Assembly: GCA_963798855.1 (NCBI GenBank)
Contig: CAWCUU010000001.1
Span: 434,001-498,000, forward strand
DNA: 64,000 nt
Direction of reading: 5' to 3'
DNA from: CAWCUU01 sp963798855
GTDB taxonomy: Bacteria; Gemmatimonadota; Gemmatimonadetes; Longimicrobiales; RSA9
In this document: positions 45,599 through 53,568 of the stretch, one piece after another
Numbering within the stretch: position 1 is the stretch's first letter
How the letters are laid out: the number at the start of each line of letters is the position of its first letter
Position numbers and translations under genes: made by a program
The notes under the pieces: generated by a model
The model's database searches: none
What the model was told of the DNA's origin: nothing
Seen by the model: the letters and a program-made list of their open reading frames with translations, nothing else

Positions 45599-47620
45599 AT
45601 GTCGACCTACGATCTGCAGCTACCATTCGAGCTGAGGGGTGATCAGCCGCAGGCGGTGTCCGAGCTGGCGCAGGGTCTCGAGCGTGGCGACCGCTACCAG
45701 ACGCTGCTCGGCGTGACGGGCTCCGGCAAGACGGTCACGATGGCATCGGCCATCGCGGCGTACGGCAAGCCGGCGCTGGTCATGAGCCACAACAAGACGC
45801 TGGCCGCGCAGCTCTACGGTGAGCTGAAGAGCTTCTTCCCGCGGAACGCCGTCGAGTACTTCGTCTCGTACTACGACTACTACCAGCCCGAGGCGTACGT
45901 GCCTTCGTCGGACACGTACATCGAGAAGGACAGCTCGATCAACGAGGATATCGAGAAGCTGCGGCTGCGGGCGACGAGCGCGCTGATGGAGCGCGAGGAT
46001 GTGATCGTGGTCGCATCCGTATCGTGCATCTACGGCCTCGGCGACCCGCGCGAGTACCGCAAGCTGATGATGGTGGTGGAGACGGGGCAGCAGATCTCTC
46101 GCCGCGACATCCTCGAGGGCCTGGTCCGGATCCAGTATGCGCGCAACGACTTCGACTTCGACCGGGGGCACTTCCGCGTTCGCGGGGACACGGTCGAGGT
46201 GTTCCCGGCGTACGAGGAGCAGGCGATCCGCATCGAGCTGTGGGGCGACGAGGTGGAGCGGATCAGCCGCTTCGATCCGCTGACCGGCGAGACGATCACG
46301 CGGCAGAAGCGGGCGGCGATCTATCCTGCGACACACTTCGTGACGCAGCGCGAGACCGTGGAGCGGGCCGTGCACCGCATCCGGGACGAGCTGGGGCACC
46401 GGCTGGCCGAGCTGCGTATGGTGGGCAAGCTGCTCGAGGCGCAGCGGCTGGAGCAGCGCACGAACTTCGACATCGAGATGCTGCTGCAGATCGGCACGTG
46501 CGCCGGGATCGAGAACTACTCGCGTCATCTCACGGGCCGGGCGGAAGGCGAGCGGCCCGCGTGCCTCTTCGACTACTTCCCCGAGGACTTCCTCGTCCTT
46601 GTGGACGAGTCGCACCAGTCGCTGCCGCAGATCCGCGGGATGTACAACGGCGACAGGGCGCGCAAGAGCACGCTCGTCGACTTCGGATTCCGGCTGCCGA
46701 GCGCGCTCGACAACCGGCCGCTGCGCTTTCAGGAGTGGGAGGAGCTGGTGCCGCGCGCGATCTTCGTCAGCGCGACGCCCGGCGACTACGAGCTCGAGCA
46801 CTCGGGCGGCGTCGTCGTCGAGCAGCTCATCCGCCCGACCGGGCTGCTCGATCCGGAGATCGAGGTTAGGCCCGTGAAGGGGCAGGTCGACGACCTGATG
46901 GCCGAGATCCGCGACCGAGCGGACCGGAAGGAACGGGTGCTGGTCACCACGCTGACGAAGCGGATGGCGGAGGACCTCACGGAATACCTGCAGCAGGTCG
47001 GGATCCGCGTCCGGTACATGCACAGCGACATCGATGCGATCGAGCGGGTCGAGATCATCCGCGACCTGCGGCTCGGCCGCTTCGATGTGCTGGTCGGCAT
47101 CAACCTGCTACGGGAGGGACTCGACCTGCCAGAGGTGTCGCTGGTCGCGATCCTCGACGCCGACAAGGAGGGCTTCCTCCGCGATGGCCGCTCCCTGATC
47201 CAGACGGTCGGGCGTGCGGCCCGGAACGCCGGCGGGAAGGCGATCATGTACGCCGACCGCGTAACGGGCTCAATGGCGCTGGCCATCGAGGAGACCGATC
47301 GCCGCCGTTCGGTGCAGCGGGCATACAACGAGGAGCACGGCATCGTGCCGACGACCATCGTGAAATCGGTGGACGAGATCACGTTCTCGACGCGGGTCGC
47401 GGACTCCCGCTACGAAGGGCAGCCCGGACGGGCTGCGGCCAGCGTCGCGGAGGGGCCCGCGTCGTACGCCGAGGAGGTCGATCTGCAGGAGTACGCCAAG
47501 ATCCTCGAGCACCAGATGCGCGAAGCCGCGGCCGGTCAGGAATTCGAGCGGGCCGCGTTGCTGAGGGACCAGCTGCTGGAGGTGCGGGCGCGGCTCGGCG
47601 TCGGCTCCGGCGCGGCATGA
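45599..47620 (+). CDS. uvrB: Excinuclease ABC subunit B
   Basis: A 673-residue UvrB from ATG 45599. P-loop TLLGVTGSGKTVTMASAIAA (about 36-55), SHNKTLAAQLYGELKSFFP, the beta-hairpin YYDYYQPEAYVPSSDTYIEK that clamps DNA, helicase motifs VDESHQSLPQIRGMYNGDRA, SATPGDYELEHSGGVVVEQL, TLTKRMAEDLTEYLQQVGIR, VGINLLREGLDLPEVSLVAI and QTVGRAARNAGGKAIMYAD, and a C-terminal UVR domain that binds UvrC. It verifies damage in nucleotide excision repair. The stop overlaps tsaE by ATGA. Confidence 0.97.
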   Translation: MSTYDLQLPFELRGDQPQAVSELAQGLERGDRYQTLLGVTGSGKTVTMASAIAAYGKPALVMSHNKTLAAQLYGELKSFFPRNAVEYFVSYYDYYQPEAYVPSSDTYIEKDSSINEDIEKLRLRATSALMEREDVIVVASVSCIYGLGDPREYRKLMMVVETGQQISRRDILEGLVRIQYARNDFDFDRGHFRVRGDTVEVFPAYEEQAIRIELWGDEVERISRFDPLTGETITRQKRAAIYPATHFVTQRETVERAVHRIRDELGHRLAELRMVGKLLEAQRLEQRTNFDIEMLLQIGTCAGIENYSRHLTGRAEGERPACLFDYFPEDFLVLVDESHQSLPQIRGMYNGDRARKSTLVDFGFRLPSALDNRPLRFQEWEELVPRAIFVSATPGDYELEHSGGVVVEQLIRPTGLLDPEIEVRPVKGQVDDLMAEIRDRADRKERVLVTTLTKRMAEDLTEYLQQVGIRVRYMHSDIDAIERVEIIRDLRLGRFDVLVGINLLREGLDLPEVSLVAILDADKEGFLRDGRSLIQTVGRAARNAGGKAIMYADRVTGSMALAIEETDRRRSVQRAYNEEHGIVPTTIVKSVDEITFSTRVADSRYEGQPGRAAASVAEGPASYAEEVDLQEYAKILEHQMREAAAGQEFERAALLRDQLLEVRARLGVGSGAA

Positions 47621-48093
47621 CGCTGACGGAGTCGCAGCTCGTGGAGTGGGGACGCCGAATCGGACGGGAAGCCGTCGTGAGGGAGGAGGGCACGCCGCTC
47701 GTGCTCGCGCTGCGCGGCGAGCTGGGCGCCGGCAAGTCGGTCTTCGCCCGCGCCGTCGCACGCGGAGCGGGCGTGTCATCGCCGATGCCGTCGCCGACGT
47801 TCAACCTCGTCTTCGTCTACGAGGGCGACGAGGCGGCCGCGGTGCACCACCTCGACCTCTATCGCCTGCAGGACCCCGCAGAGGTCTGGGAGCTGGGCTG
47901 GCAGGAGCTGGGCGAAGGTCGGCAGATCGTGCTGATCGAATGGCCGGAGCGAGCGGAGTCGCTGCTCCCGCCCGATCGGTGGGAAGTCGGGCTCGTGGCG
48001 CCCGAGGCCGACTCGCCACTGCGCGACGTAGCGCTCCGCGAGATCGGCCGGCCTCCCGCCATTCCGCGCCCGGAGCCGTCTGTTCGGCCGTGA
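47617..48093 (+). CDS. tsaE: tRNA N6-threonylcarbamoyladenosine biosynthesis ATPase
   Basis: A 158-residue P-loop protein: ALRGELGAGKSVFARAVARG (GELGAGKS at about 34-41), SPTFNLVFVYEG (SPTF switch), VHHLDLYRL, and IVLIEWPERAESLLPPDR, the TsaE signature. It works with TsaB and TsaD to make t6A37 in tRNA. It overlaps both neighbours by four bases (ATGA with uvrB, GTGA with tsaB), indicating translational coupling. The C-terminal 20 residues are proline-rich and less conserved. Confidence 0.92.
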   Translation: MTLTESQLVEWGRRIGREAVVREEGTPLVLALRGELGAGKSVFARAVARGAGVSSPMPSPTFNLVFVYEGDEAAAVHHLDLYRLQDPAEVWELGWQELGEGRQIVLIEWPERAESLLPPDRWEVGLVAPEADSPLRDVALREIGRPPAIPRPEPSVRP

Positions 48094-48788
48094 TCCTGCT
48101 CGCGCTCGATACATCCACGCCGATGGGGTCGGTCGGCGTTTCGCGCGACGGCCGCGTCGTCGCGGAGATCGGCGTCGGCGTCCGCGCACGGCAGGCCGAG
48201 TCGCTGCTCCCTTCGGTGGACTTCGCGCTTCGAGCCGCGAGGATCGAAAGAGCGGAGCTGGACGGCATCGTGGTCGCCGGCGGGCCCGGCTCCTTCACCG
48301 GTGTTCGCATCGCGGCCGCGACCGCGAAGGGGCTGGTGCGGGCGCTCGACGTTCCGCTCTTCGCGTACTCGGGGCTGCTCGCCCAGGCGGCCGCGATGCC
48401 ACTGCCGGACCGACCGATTTGCGCGTTGTTTGACGCCCGTCGTGGCGAGGTGTACGCTGGCAGCTATCGTTTCCCGGCGCTCGCTGCGGTGGAGGTCCTC
48501 CTCGAGCCCGCTGTCCGAGCGCTGGACCCGGTCCTGAGCTGGATGCTGGACGTGAGCTCGCCCGGAGAACCCGCCGCGCTCTTCGTGGGGGAGGGGGCGA
48601 GCCGCTATCGGGAACAGATCGAGGCGGCGGGGGGCGTCGTCGCGCCCGCGTACCTGTCCACGCCCCGGGCGGCGGCCCTGCTGTGGCTGCAGGCGCTCGA
48701 CCCTGACGGCGGTCGGATCGCCGACCCCGGCGCGTGGGAGCCGGAGTACCTGAGGGACTCGGGCGCCGAGCGCGGCGTCCGCGGGTAG
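48090..48788 (+). CDS. tsaB: tRNA threonylcarbamoyladenosine biosynthesis protein TsaB
   Basis: From GTG 48090 a 232-residue ASKHA-fold protein: ILLALDTSTPMGSVGVSRDG, QAESLLPSVDFALRAARIER, VVAGGPGSFTGVRIAAATAK and ICALFDARRGEVYAGSYRF are the defining TsaB motifs. It scaffolds TsaD in t6A synthesis. The GTGA overlap with tsaE and the rimI-type gene 37 bases downstream reproduce the widespread tsaE-tsaB-rimI order. Confidence 0.92.
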   Translation: MILLALDTSTPMGSVGVSRDGRVVAEIGVGVRARQAESLLPSVDFALRAARIERAELDGIVVAGGPGSFTGVRIAAATAKGLVRALDVPLFAYSGLLAQAAAMPLPDRPICALFDARRGEVYAGSYRFPALAAVEVLLEPAVRALDPVLSWMLDVSSPGEPAALFVGEGASRYREQIEAAGGVVAPAYLSTPRAAALLWLQALDPDGGRIADPGAWEPEYLRDSGAERGVRG

Positions 48789-48825
48789 CGCGGGCGAATC
48801 GCGGCGACTACCGCCACTGAACCCA

Positions 48826-49365
48826 ATGGCAGCAATGGCGAGACGGCTGCGGGACGAGACTTTCGAGGGCGGTGCCGATCCCGTACGGCAGGAGTATCCG
48901 GTCGCCTTTCGCCCGATGCGCATCGCGGACCTCGACCGGGTGCTGCAGATCGAATACGTGGCGTTCACCATGCCCTGGAGCAGCCTCACCTACCGCAATC
49001 TGCTGCACCGCAAGGACGCGGAGCTCTGGGTGGCGGAATCCGCCGACGACGGCGTGGTCGGCTACGCCGGGTACTGGGGCGTTCTCGACGAAGCCGAGCT
49101 CGGCACGCTCGCCGTGGACCCGCGCCGGCGCGGGCGCGGCGTCGCGCGCCGATTGCTCGAACACATGATCGAAAGGGTCCGTCAACGTGGGATGAAGGCA
49201 CTCTTCCTCGAGGTCCGGATCTCGAACGACCCGGCGCGGCGGCTCTACGCAGGATTCGGCTTCAGCCAGGTCGGCGTCAGGCGCAACTACTACGCGTTCC
49301 CGCTCGAGGACGCGTTGGTGCTGAGGCTCGCGCTGGCGCGCGAGCAGGGCGAGGGCAAGGGCTAG
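48826..49365 (+). CDS. rimI: Ribosomal protein S18-alanine N-acetyltransferase (RimI-like)
   Basis: A 179-residue GNAT acetyltransferase with a roughly 25-residue extra N-terminus, then FRPMRIADLDRVLQIEYVAF, the acetyl-CoA site LGTLAVDPRRRGRGVARRLL (RRGRGVA), LFLEVRISNDPARRLYAGFG and YYAFPLEDALVLRLAL. It probably acetylates the S18 N-terminus. The last residues (EQGEGKG) and the TAG stop are encoded by the start of a G-rich repeat, so the natural C-terminus may have been replaced. Confidence 0.85.
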   Translation: MAAMARRLRDETFEGGADPVRQEYPVAFRPMRIADLDRVLQIEYVAFTMPWSSLTYRNLLHRKDAELWVAESADDGVVGYAGYWGVLDEAELGTLAVDPRRRGRGVARRLLEHMIERVRQRGMKALFLEVRISNDPARRLYAGFGFSQVGVRRNYYAFPLEDALVLRLALAREQGEGKG

Positions 49366-49433
49366 GGCTGGGGCTAGGAGGGGAAGGGGGAGGGGAAGGG
49401 AGGAGGGAAGGTACGGGGAGAGGGGAATGGGGT
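49346..49433 (+). repeat. G-rich repeat across the rimI stop
   Basis: GGGC-A/T-A units (GAGGGCAAGGGCTAGGGC...) pass into GGGGAAGG-type units before hemB. The rimI stop TAG (49363-49365) lies inside a GGGCTAGGGC unit. Many G3-G5 runs on the sense strand give G-quadruplex potential. There is no four-helix-bundle gene at this copy. Confidence 0.8.
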
Positions 49434-49452
49434 CACGGATCGTGAAGGGGTA

Positions 49453-50424
49453 ATGGCTCGATTTCCGGAGTATCGGGGGCGGCGGGTGCGCAGCTCGGAA
49501 GGGCTGCGTCGGCTCGTGCGCGAAACGGTGGTCACGGCGGACGACCTGATTCTGCCGCTGTTCGCCGTACCGGGCGAGGGGGTGCGCAAGCCGGTCGGAT
49601 CCATGCCGGGCGTATTCCAGACGTCGGTGGACGAGCTCGTCCGCGACGCACAGGAGGCGTTCGACCTCGGCATTCCGGCCGTCCTGCTCTTCGGCATCCC
49701 GGAGCACAAAGACGAGATCGGCAGCGAGGCGTGGGACGAGCAGGGGCCGGTGCAGCGGTCGGTCCGTGCGATCAAGGAAAGGGTCCCCGACCTCGTCGTC
49801 ATCACCAATGTCTGCATGTGCGAGTACACATCGCACGGCCACTGCGGCGTCATCCGGGATGGCGACGTCGCGAACGACGAGACGCTCGAGCTGCTCGCGC
49901 GCGAGGCGTTGAGCCACGCCCGCGCCGGCGCCGACGTGGTCGCGCCGAGCGATATGATGGACGGGCGCGTGGCCACGATCCGGGCCGCCCTGGATGGCTC
50001 CGGTTTCAGCCGAGTCGCCATTCTCTCCTACGCGGTGAAGTTCGCGTCCGCGTTCTACGGTCCCTTCCGCGAGGCTGCCGAGAGCGCGCCGCAGTTCGGT
50101 GACCGCCGGACCTACCAGATGGATCCCGCCAATGGCGACGAGGCCCTGCGCGAGGCACGGCAGGACGTCGAGGAGGGCGCGGACATGCTGATGGTGAAGC
50201 CCGCGATGCCGAATCTCGACCTGATCTGGCGTGTCAAGCAGGCGACGGGCTACCCCGTATGCGCCTACCACGTGTCCGGCGAGTTCGCCGCCGTTGCGGC
50301 CGCCGGCGAGCGCGGCTGGCTGGACGCGGACCGTGCTTTCGCGGAGTCGCTGATCGCGATGAAGCGGGCCGGCGCGGATTGCATCATCACGTATTGGGCG
50401 AAGCAGTGGGCTTCGCAGGGCTAG
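49453..50424 (+). CDS. hemB: Delta-aminolevulinic acid dehydratase (porphobilinogen synthase)
   Basis: A 323-residue ALAD: LRRLVRETVVTADDLILPLF, the zinc-type cysteine cluster NVCMCEYTSHGHCGV (about 119-133), VAPSDMMDGRVATIRAALD, the two Schiff-base lysines in ILSYAVKFASAFYGPFREAA (about 195) and DMLMVKPAMPNLDLIW (about 249), and YHVSGEFAAVAAA. It condenses two ALA molecules to porphobilinogen, using the product of the HemA pathway (53569). Its stop TAG lies inside the first unit of the G-rich arm of cassette B. Confidence 0.95.
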   Translation: MARFPEYRGRRVRSSEGLRRLVRETVVTADDLILPLFAVPGEGVRKPVGSMPGVFQTSVDELVRDAQEAFDLGIPAVLLFGIPEHKDEIGSEAWDEQGPVQRSVRAIKERVPDLVVITNVCMCEYTSHGHCGVIRDGDVANDETLELLAREALSHARAGADVVAPSDMMDGRVATIRAALDGSGFSRVAILSYAVKFASAFYGPFREAAESAPQFGDRRTYQMDPANGDEALREARQDVEEGADMLMVKPAMPNLDLIWRVKQATGYPVCAYHVSGEFAAVAAAGERGWLDADRAFAESLIAMKRAGADCIITYWAKQWASQG

Positions 50425-50821
50425 GGCGAGGGCTAGGGCTAGGGCGAGGGGCGGCCTCGAAGTTCCTGGCGAGCGTCGTGAGCATGCGGACGACCTCCTG
50501 CAGCAGCGAATGGATGGCCCCGACCGTGCGCTGGTCCAGCGGTTCCAGGGCGAGAAGGCAGTCGAGTATGGCCGCGGACTCGGTCGCAGATCGGCGCGCG
50601 ATGCGGTAGAAGCGCGCCTTGTCGCGCCGGCTGTGCTCGCCGGAGCCTTCCGCGATGTTGATCGTGGTGGAGGTCGCCGAGCGGTGCAGCTGATCGGCGA
50701 GGAACGGATCGGAGGAACGTACCGACGCAACGATCGGCTTGCACGCGACGACCGCGGCCAGCGCCTTCTGAAACACGGTCATGCGCTGGTAGTCGAACAG
50801 ACCCTTTCCGTCGATTTTCAT
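50387..50821 (-). CDS. Four-helix-bundle protein (23S rRNA intervening-sequence / bAvd-like family), second copy
   Basis: Read on the minus strand, 144 residues. The family core is clear: YQRMTVFQKALAAVVACKPI, FLADQLHRSATSTTINIAEG, SGEHSRRDKARFYRIARRSA, SLLQEVVRMLTTLARNF. The NIAEGSG turn is a better match to the family than in cassette A. The last 20 residues (RPSPSPRPSPAKPTASPNT) are translated from the antisense of the G-rich repeat and of the hemB 3' end, so the stop has been displaced. A leader of about 130 bases separates its start from the C-rich arm (G-rich when read in gene sense). Function unknown. Confidence 0.82.
   Translation of the reverse strand: MKIDGKGLFDYQRMTVFQKALAAVVACKPIVASVRSSDPFLADQLHRSATSTTINIAEGSGEHSRRDKARFYRIARRSATESAAILDCLLALEPLDQRTVGAIHSLLQEVVRMLTTLARNFEAAPRPSPSPRPSPAKPTASPNT
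50415..50454 (+). repeat. G-rich repeat arm at the hemB stop
   Basis: GGGCTAGGGCGA-type units start inside the last hemB codons and provide the hemB stop. The arm is the inverted counterpart of 50953-51009. Confidence 0.85.
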
Positions 50822-50952
50822 TTCCGCCGCCGAGTTCGGTGAGGCTGATTGGAGTTCGCCTCCTACGGTTGCAGGACCGGCGGGACAGAAGAATAAGCGG
50901 ATCGGCTGCTCCTCCTCCCTACACCATTCCTCCTGGCCCCGACCCCTGATCC

Positions 50953-51009
50953 CACCCCCTCAACCCTATCCCTCCTTGCCCTAGCCCTTGCCCTAGCCCT
51001 CGCCCTGCG
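50953..51009 (+). repeat. C-rich repeat arm before ssb
   Basis: CCCTAG/CCCTTG units end about 42 bases before the ssb start. They are the inverted copy of the arm at the hemB stop. Bases 50822-50952 between this arm and the four-helix-bundle gene hold no gene. Confidence 0.85.
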
Positions 51010-51050
51010 CAGCCGCTATGTTTTTACGCCGGGCACTCTTACCTCGGCCG

Positions 51051-51434
51051 ATGACCCAAAGCCTCAACAAGGCGCTGTTGATCGGCAATGCGGGCGCCGA
51101 CCCGGACGTGCGCACGACTGCGTCCGGACGCCGGGTGGCCTCCTTTCCGCTGGCGACGAGCCGGCGCTGGAGCGCCTCGCCGGGCGCGGGAGTGCGCGAG
51201 AAGACGGAATGGCATCGGGTGGTGGCGTGGGACGAGCTGGCGGACCGGCTCGCGCGCTCGCTCCGGCGCGGGGGGAGGGTGTTCGTGGAGGGATCGCTCG
51301 AGTACCGGAGCTGGCAGGACCGCTCGGGCCGCACGCGATACGCAACGGAGATCGTCGCCCAGGACGTGATCCCGCTGGATCCGCAGGCAGGGGCGGAGAC
51401 CTCGGGAGACGAGGAGTCAGACCTCCCGTTCTGA
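51051..51434 (+). CDS. ssb: Single-stranded DNA-binding protein
   Basis: From ATG 51051 a short 127-residue SSB: LNKALLIGNAGADPDVRTTA, GRRVASFPLATSRRWS, EKTEWHRVVAWDELADRLAR, GGRVFVEGSLEYRSWQDRSG, and the acidic tip DEESDLPF that binds partner proteins. The OB fold is complete but the linker is unusually short. A start at 51018 would add 11 residues without similarity. Its context (haem genes, LysM protein) is unusual, so it may be a second SSB of the genome rather than the main one. Confidence 0.88.
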   Translation: MTQSLNKALLIGNAGADPDVRTTASGRRVASFPLATSRRWSASPGAGVREKTEWHRVVAWDELADRLARSLRRGGRVFVEGSLEYRSWQDRSGRTRYATEIVAQDVIPLDPQAGAETSGDEESDLPF

Positions 51435-51448
51435 GGAGAGGGCCGAAG

Positions 51449-52747
51449 ATGCAGGGGCATTGGGCAGGGAGCCTGGGCGTGGTGATGGGGCTGGTCCTCG
51501 CGGCGCCCGCCGCGGGGCAGCAGAATCCGCCGAAGCCGGTGCCGGACACGATCACGAGCGTCCGGGACACGATCACCAGCGTGGCCGACAGCGTCTCCGG
51601 CGTCGGCGACACGGCGACAGCCCCCGAAGCGGATCGGCGCCCGAGCCGCATCATCCTGAAGACACCGATTCCGGTCCGGTCGGAGCGGAGCCCGCTCTCG
51701 CCGGCCGGCGCCGCGCACGAGCATCGGGTGGCACGCGGGGAGACGCTCTGGGGCCTCGCCGGTCGGTATCTCGGCGATCCGCATGCATGGCCGAGCATCT
51801 ACGAGGCGAACCGCGGCGTCGTGGAGAACCCGCACTGGATCTTCCCGCAGGAGCGCCTGCGAATCCCGGGTATTGCCGCGGTTCCGGGAGGCGCCGCTCC
51901 GGGCGAAGCGCAGGCGGCGGAAGCGACCGCGGCTCGCTCGGGCGCGTCCATGAGAGCGGTGTCATCGGCCGAAGTCGCCCGTCGGGGACGCACCCGCTTC
52001 TATCGCACGCCGGCCCCGCCTCCGGAGCTGGAGCTGGATCGATCGCGGCCGCTCGTGACCCTATGGGAGTACCGCGCGGCCGCGTGGCTGCAGGATCCGG
52101 GATCGCTCGATCCGGTCGCATCGTTCCTGCGCATCTTCGATCCCGGCACGGCCACGGGCGCGGACGCGTCCGCGAGGGCGGTGCACCCCCAGGACGCGGT
52201 CTATCTCGCCTACGGCGAAGATGCGCGGCCCACGGTCGGCGACACGCTGCTCCTGGTCCACGAGGGGCGGAGGGTGGGGCGGTGGGGCTCGATCATCGAG
52301 CCCACCGCGTTGGTTCGCGTCGTGTCGACCTCCGCGGACGTGCTGACCGCAAGTGTGGAGCACCAGTTCCGCATGGTGCAGCCGGGCGACGTCGCCCTTC
52401 CAATGCCGGCTTCGCCCGACCTGCCCGGCACCGCGTCCGAGCCGGTCGTGGACGGCGCGACGGGAGAGATCCTCGGCTTCGCGATCGAGCGGTCTCTGCC
52501 GAGCGTCGGGGATGAGGCGTTCGTCAGCCTCGGCTTCTCCGACGCTCTGAGGCCGGGGGACGAGCTTGTCGTCTATCTGCCGGGGCGCAGCGCGGGCGAC
52601 CCGGCCCGCGACCTTCCGACGGAGCCGATCGCGCGTCTGCGCGTCGTGCGCACGACGGATCGGACGGCGACGGCGAGGGTAATCGCCCTCTCGGAAGCGG
52701 TGCTCCAGGCGGGGCTCCCGGTGCGGGTCTATACGCGGGTCCGATGA
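51449..52747 (+). CDS. Secreted LysM-domain protein
   Basis: A 432-residue protein with a signal peptide (SLGVVMGLVLAAPAAGQQ), a Thr/Ser/Asp-rich segment, and one LysM domain at about 92-140 (HRVARGETLWGLAGRYLGDP, SIYEANRGVVENPHWIFPQE). The remaining 290 residues are strand-rich with two repeated patterns (QDAVYLAYGEDARPTVGDTL and DEAFVSLGFSDALRPGDELV) and no recognised catalytic motif. LysM binds peptidoglycan, so the protein is probably periplasmic. It overlaps the next gene by four bases. Confidence 0.78.
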   Translation: MQGHWAGSLGVVMGLVLAAPAAGQQNPPKPVPDTITSVRDTITSVADSVSGVGDTATAPEADRRPSRIILKTPIPVRSERSPLSPAGAAHEHRVARGETLWGLAGRYLGDPHAWPSIYEANRGVVENPHWIFPQERLRIPGIAAVPGGAAPGEAQAAEATAARSGASMRAVSSAEVARRGRTRFYRTPAPPPELELDRSRPLVTLWEYRAAAWLQDPGSLDPVASFLRIFDPGTATGADASARAVHPQDAVYLAYGEDARPTVGDTLLLVHEGRRVGRWGSIIEPTALVRVVSTSADVLTASVEHQFRMVQPGDVALPMPASPDLPGTASEPVVDGATGEILGFAIERSLPSVGDEAFVSLGFSDALRPGDELVVYLPGRSAGDPARDLPTEPIARLRVVRTTDRTATARVIALSEAVLQAGLPVRVYTRVR

Positions 52748-53565
52748 CGGTCGGCCTTCTTCATATCGTAGCGCTAGTGCTTTACGGGGCCACGGCCACG
52801 TTGCTGGCCGTGTCGCTCGCCCGCGGTCGAGCAGGGCCCCCGAGGATCGGGGCTCTGTTCATCGTCGGCGCCGTGGTGGCCCACGCCCTCGCGCTCGTCG
52901 CGTTCGTGCGCCACTTCCACGAGCTTCCGCTGGTCGGGCTCGCCCCCTCTCTGTCCAGCTTCGCGTTCCTGCTCGGGATCTTCCTGCTGCCGTCGGCCGC
53001 GACGCGCGACGAGGTGCGACCGGTCGGGCTCATCCTCGCGCCGATCGCGACCGTGCTGCTGCTCGTCGCCATCGCGATCGGCATCCGTCCCGCGGGCGAG
53101 GCGCTCGCGTTCCGCGGCATCTGGTTCGCCGCCCACGTGGTGCTCGCGTTCATCGGCAACGCCGCGCTCGCCGTCGCGTTCGCGGCGGGGCTGCTCTATC
53201 TGATCCAGTTCCACGAGCTGAAGTCGAAGAACTTCGGCCGCTGGTTCCGCTTTCTGCCCTCGCTGGACACGCTCGACCGAGTCGGGCGGCGCTCGCTGCT
53301 CATCGGCTTTCCTACGCTCACGCTCGCGCTCGCGCTCGCCTGGGCCTGGACGGTCCGCTTCCGCCACTCGCTCGCGGCGACCGACCCTAAGATCGTGTGG
53401 AGCGTACTGACCTGGCTCGTCTTCCTGATCGCGCTCGGCGTCCGCTTCCGTGGCCGCGGCCGTGACCGACGCGGCGCCGTCGCCAGCGTGGTCGGCTTCG
53501 TGGTCGTCGTCGTCGCCTATCTCGTGTTGCGGCTCTCCGTCGCCGACGGACGGCTGTTCTTCTGA
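52744..53565 (+). CDS. Cytochrome c assembly / HemX-like membrane protein (CcsA/CcmC family)
   Basis: A 273-residue protein with eight predicted helices. His residues at helix ends (VAHALALVAFVRHFHELP, WFAAHVVLAFIGNAALAVAF, FRHSLAATDPKIVWSVLTWL) fit the haem-handling CcsA/CcmC/HemX superfamily, although the full WWD tryptophan signature is reduced. Its place directly before hemA (three bases apart) is typical of HemX, which modulates HemA levels. So HemX is the favoured name, with a CcsA-type assembly role the alternative. Confidence 0.75.
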   Translation: MTVGLLHIVALVLYGATATLLAVSLARGRAGPPRIGALFIVGAVVAHALALVAFVRHFHELPLVGLAPSLSSFAFLLGIFLLPSAATRDEVRPVGLILAPIATVLLLVAIAIGIRPAGEALAFRGIWFAAHVVLAFIGNAALAVAFAAGLLYLIQFHELKSKNFGRWFRFLPSLDTLDRVGRRSLLIGFPTLTLALALAWAWTVRFRHSLAATDPKIVWSVLTWLVFLIALGVRFRGRGRDRRGAVASVVGFVVVVVAYLVLRLSVADGRLFF

Positions 53566-53568
53566 GCG

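Larger units (their letters stand above)
50415..51009 (-). mobile_element. Candidate cassette B: four-helix-bundle gene between inverted repeats
   Basis: The left arm (50415-50454) is G-rich on the plus strand and the right arm (50953-51009) is C-rich. The reverse complement of bases 50415-50444 matches the last 30 bases of the right arm (ending near 51007) at 27 of 30 positions. Because the gene is on the minus strand, in gene sense it again has G-rich sequence 5' and C-rich sequence 3', the same polarity as cassette A. The repeat unit differs from A (GGGCTA/GGGCGA rather than GCGGGC). It interrupts the hemB-ssb interval. Confidence 0.5.
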
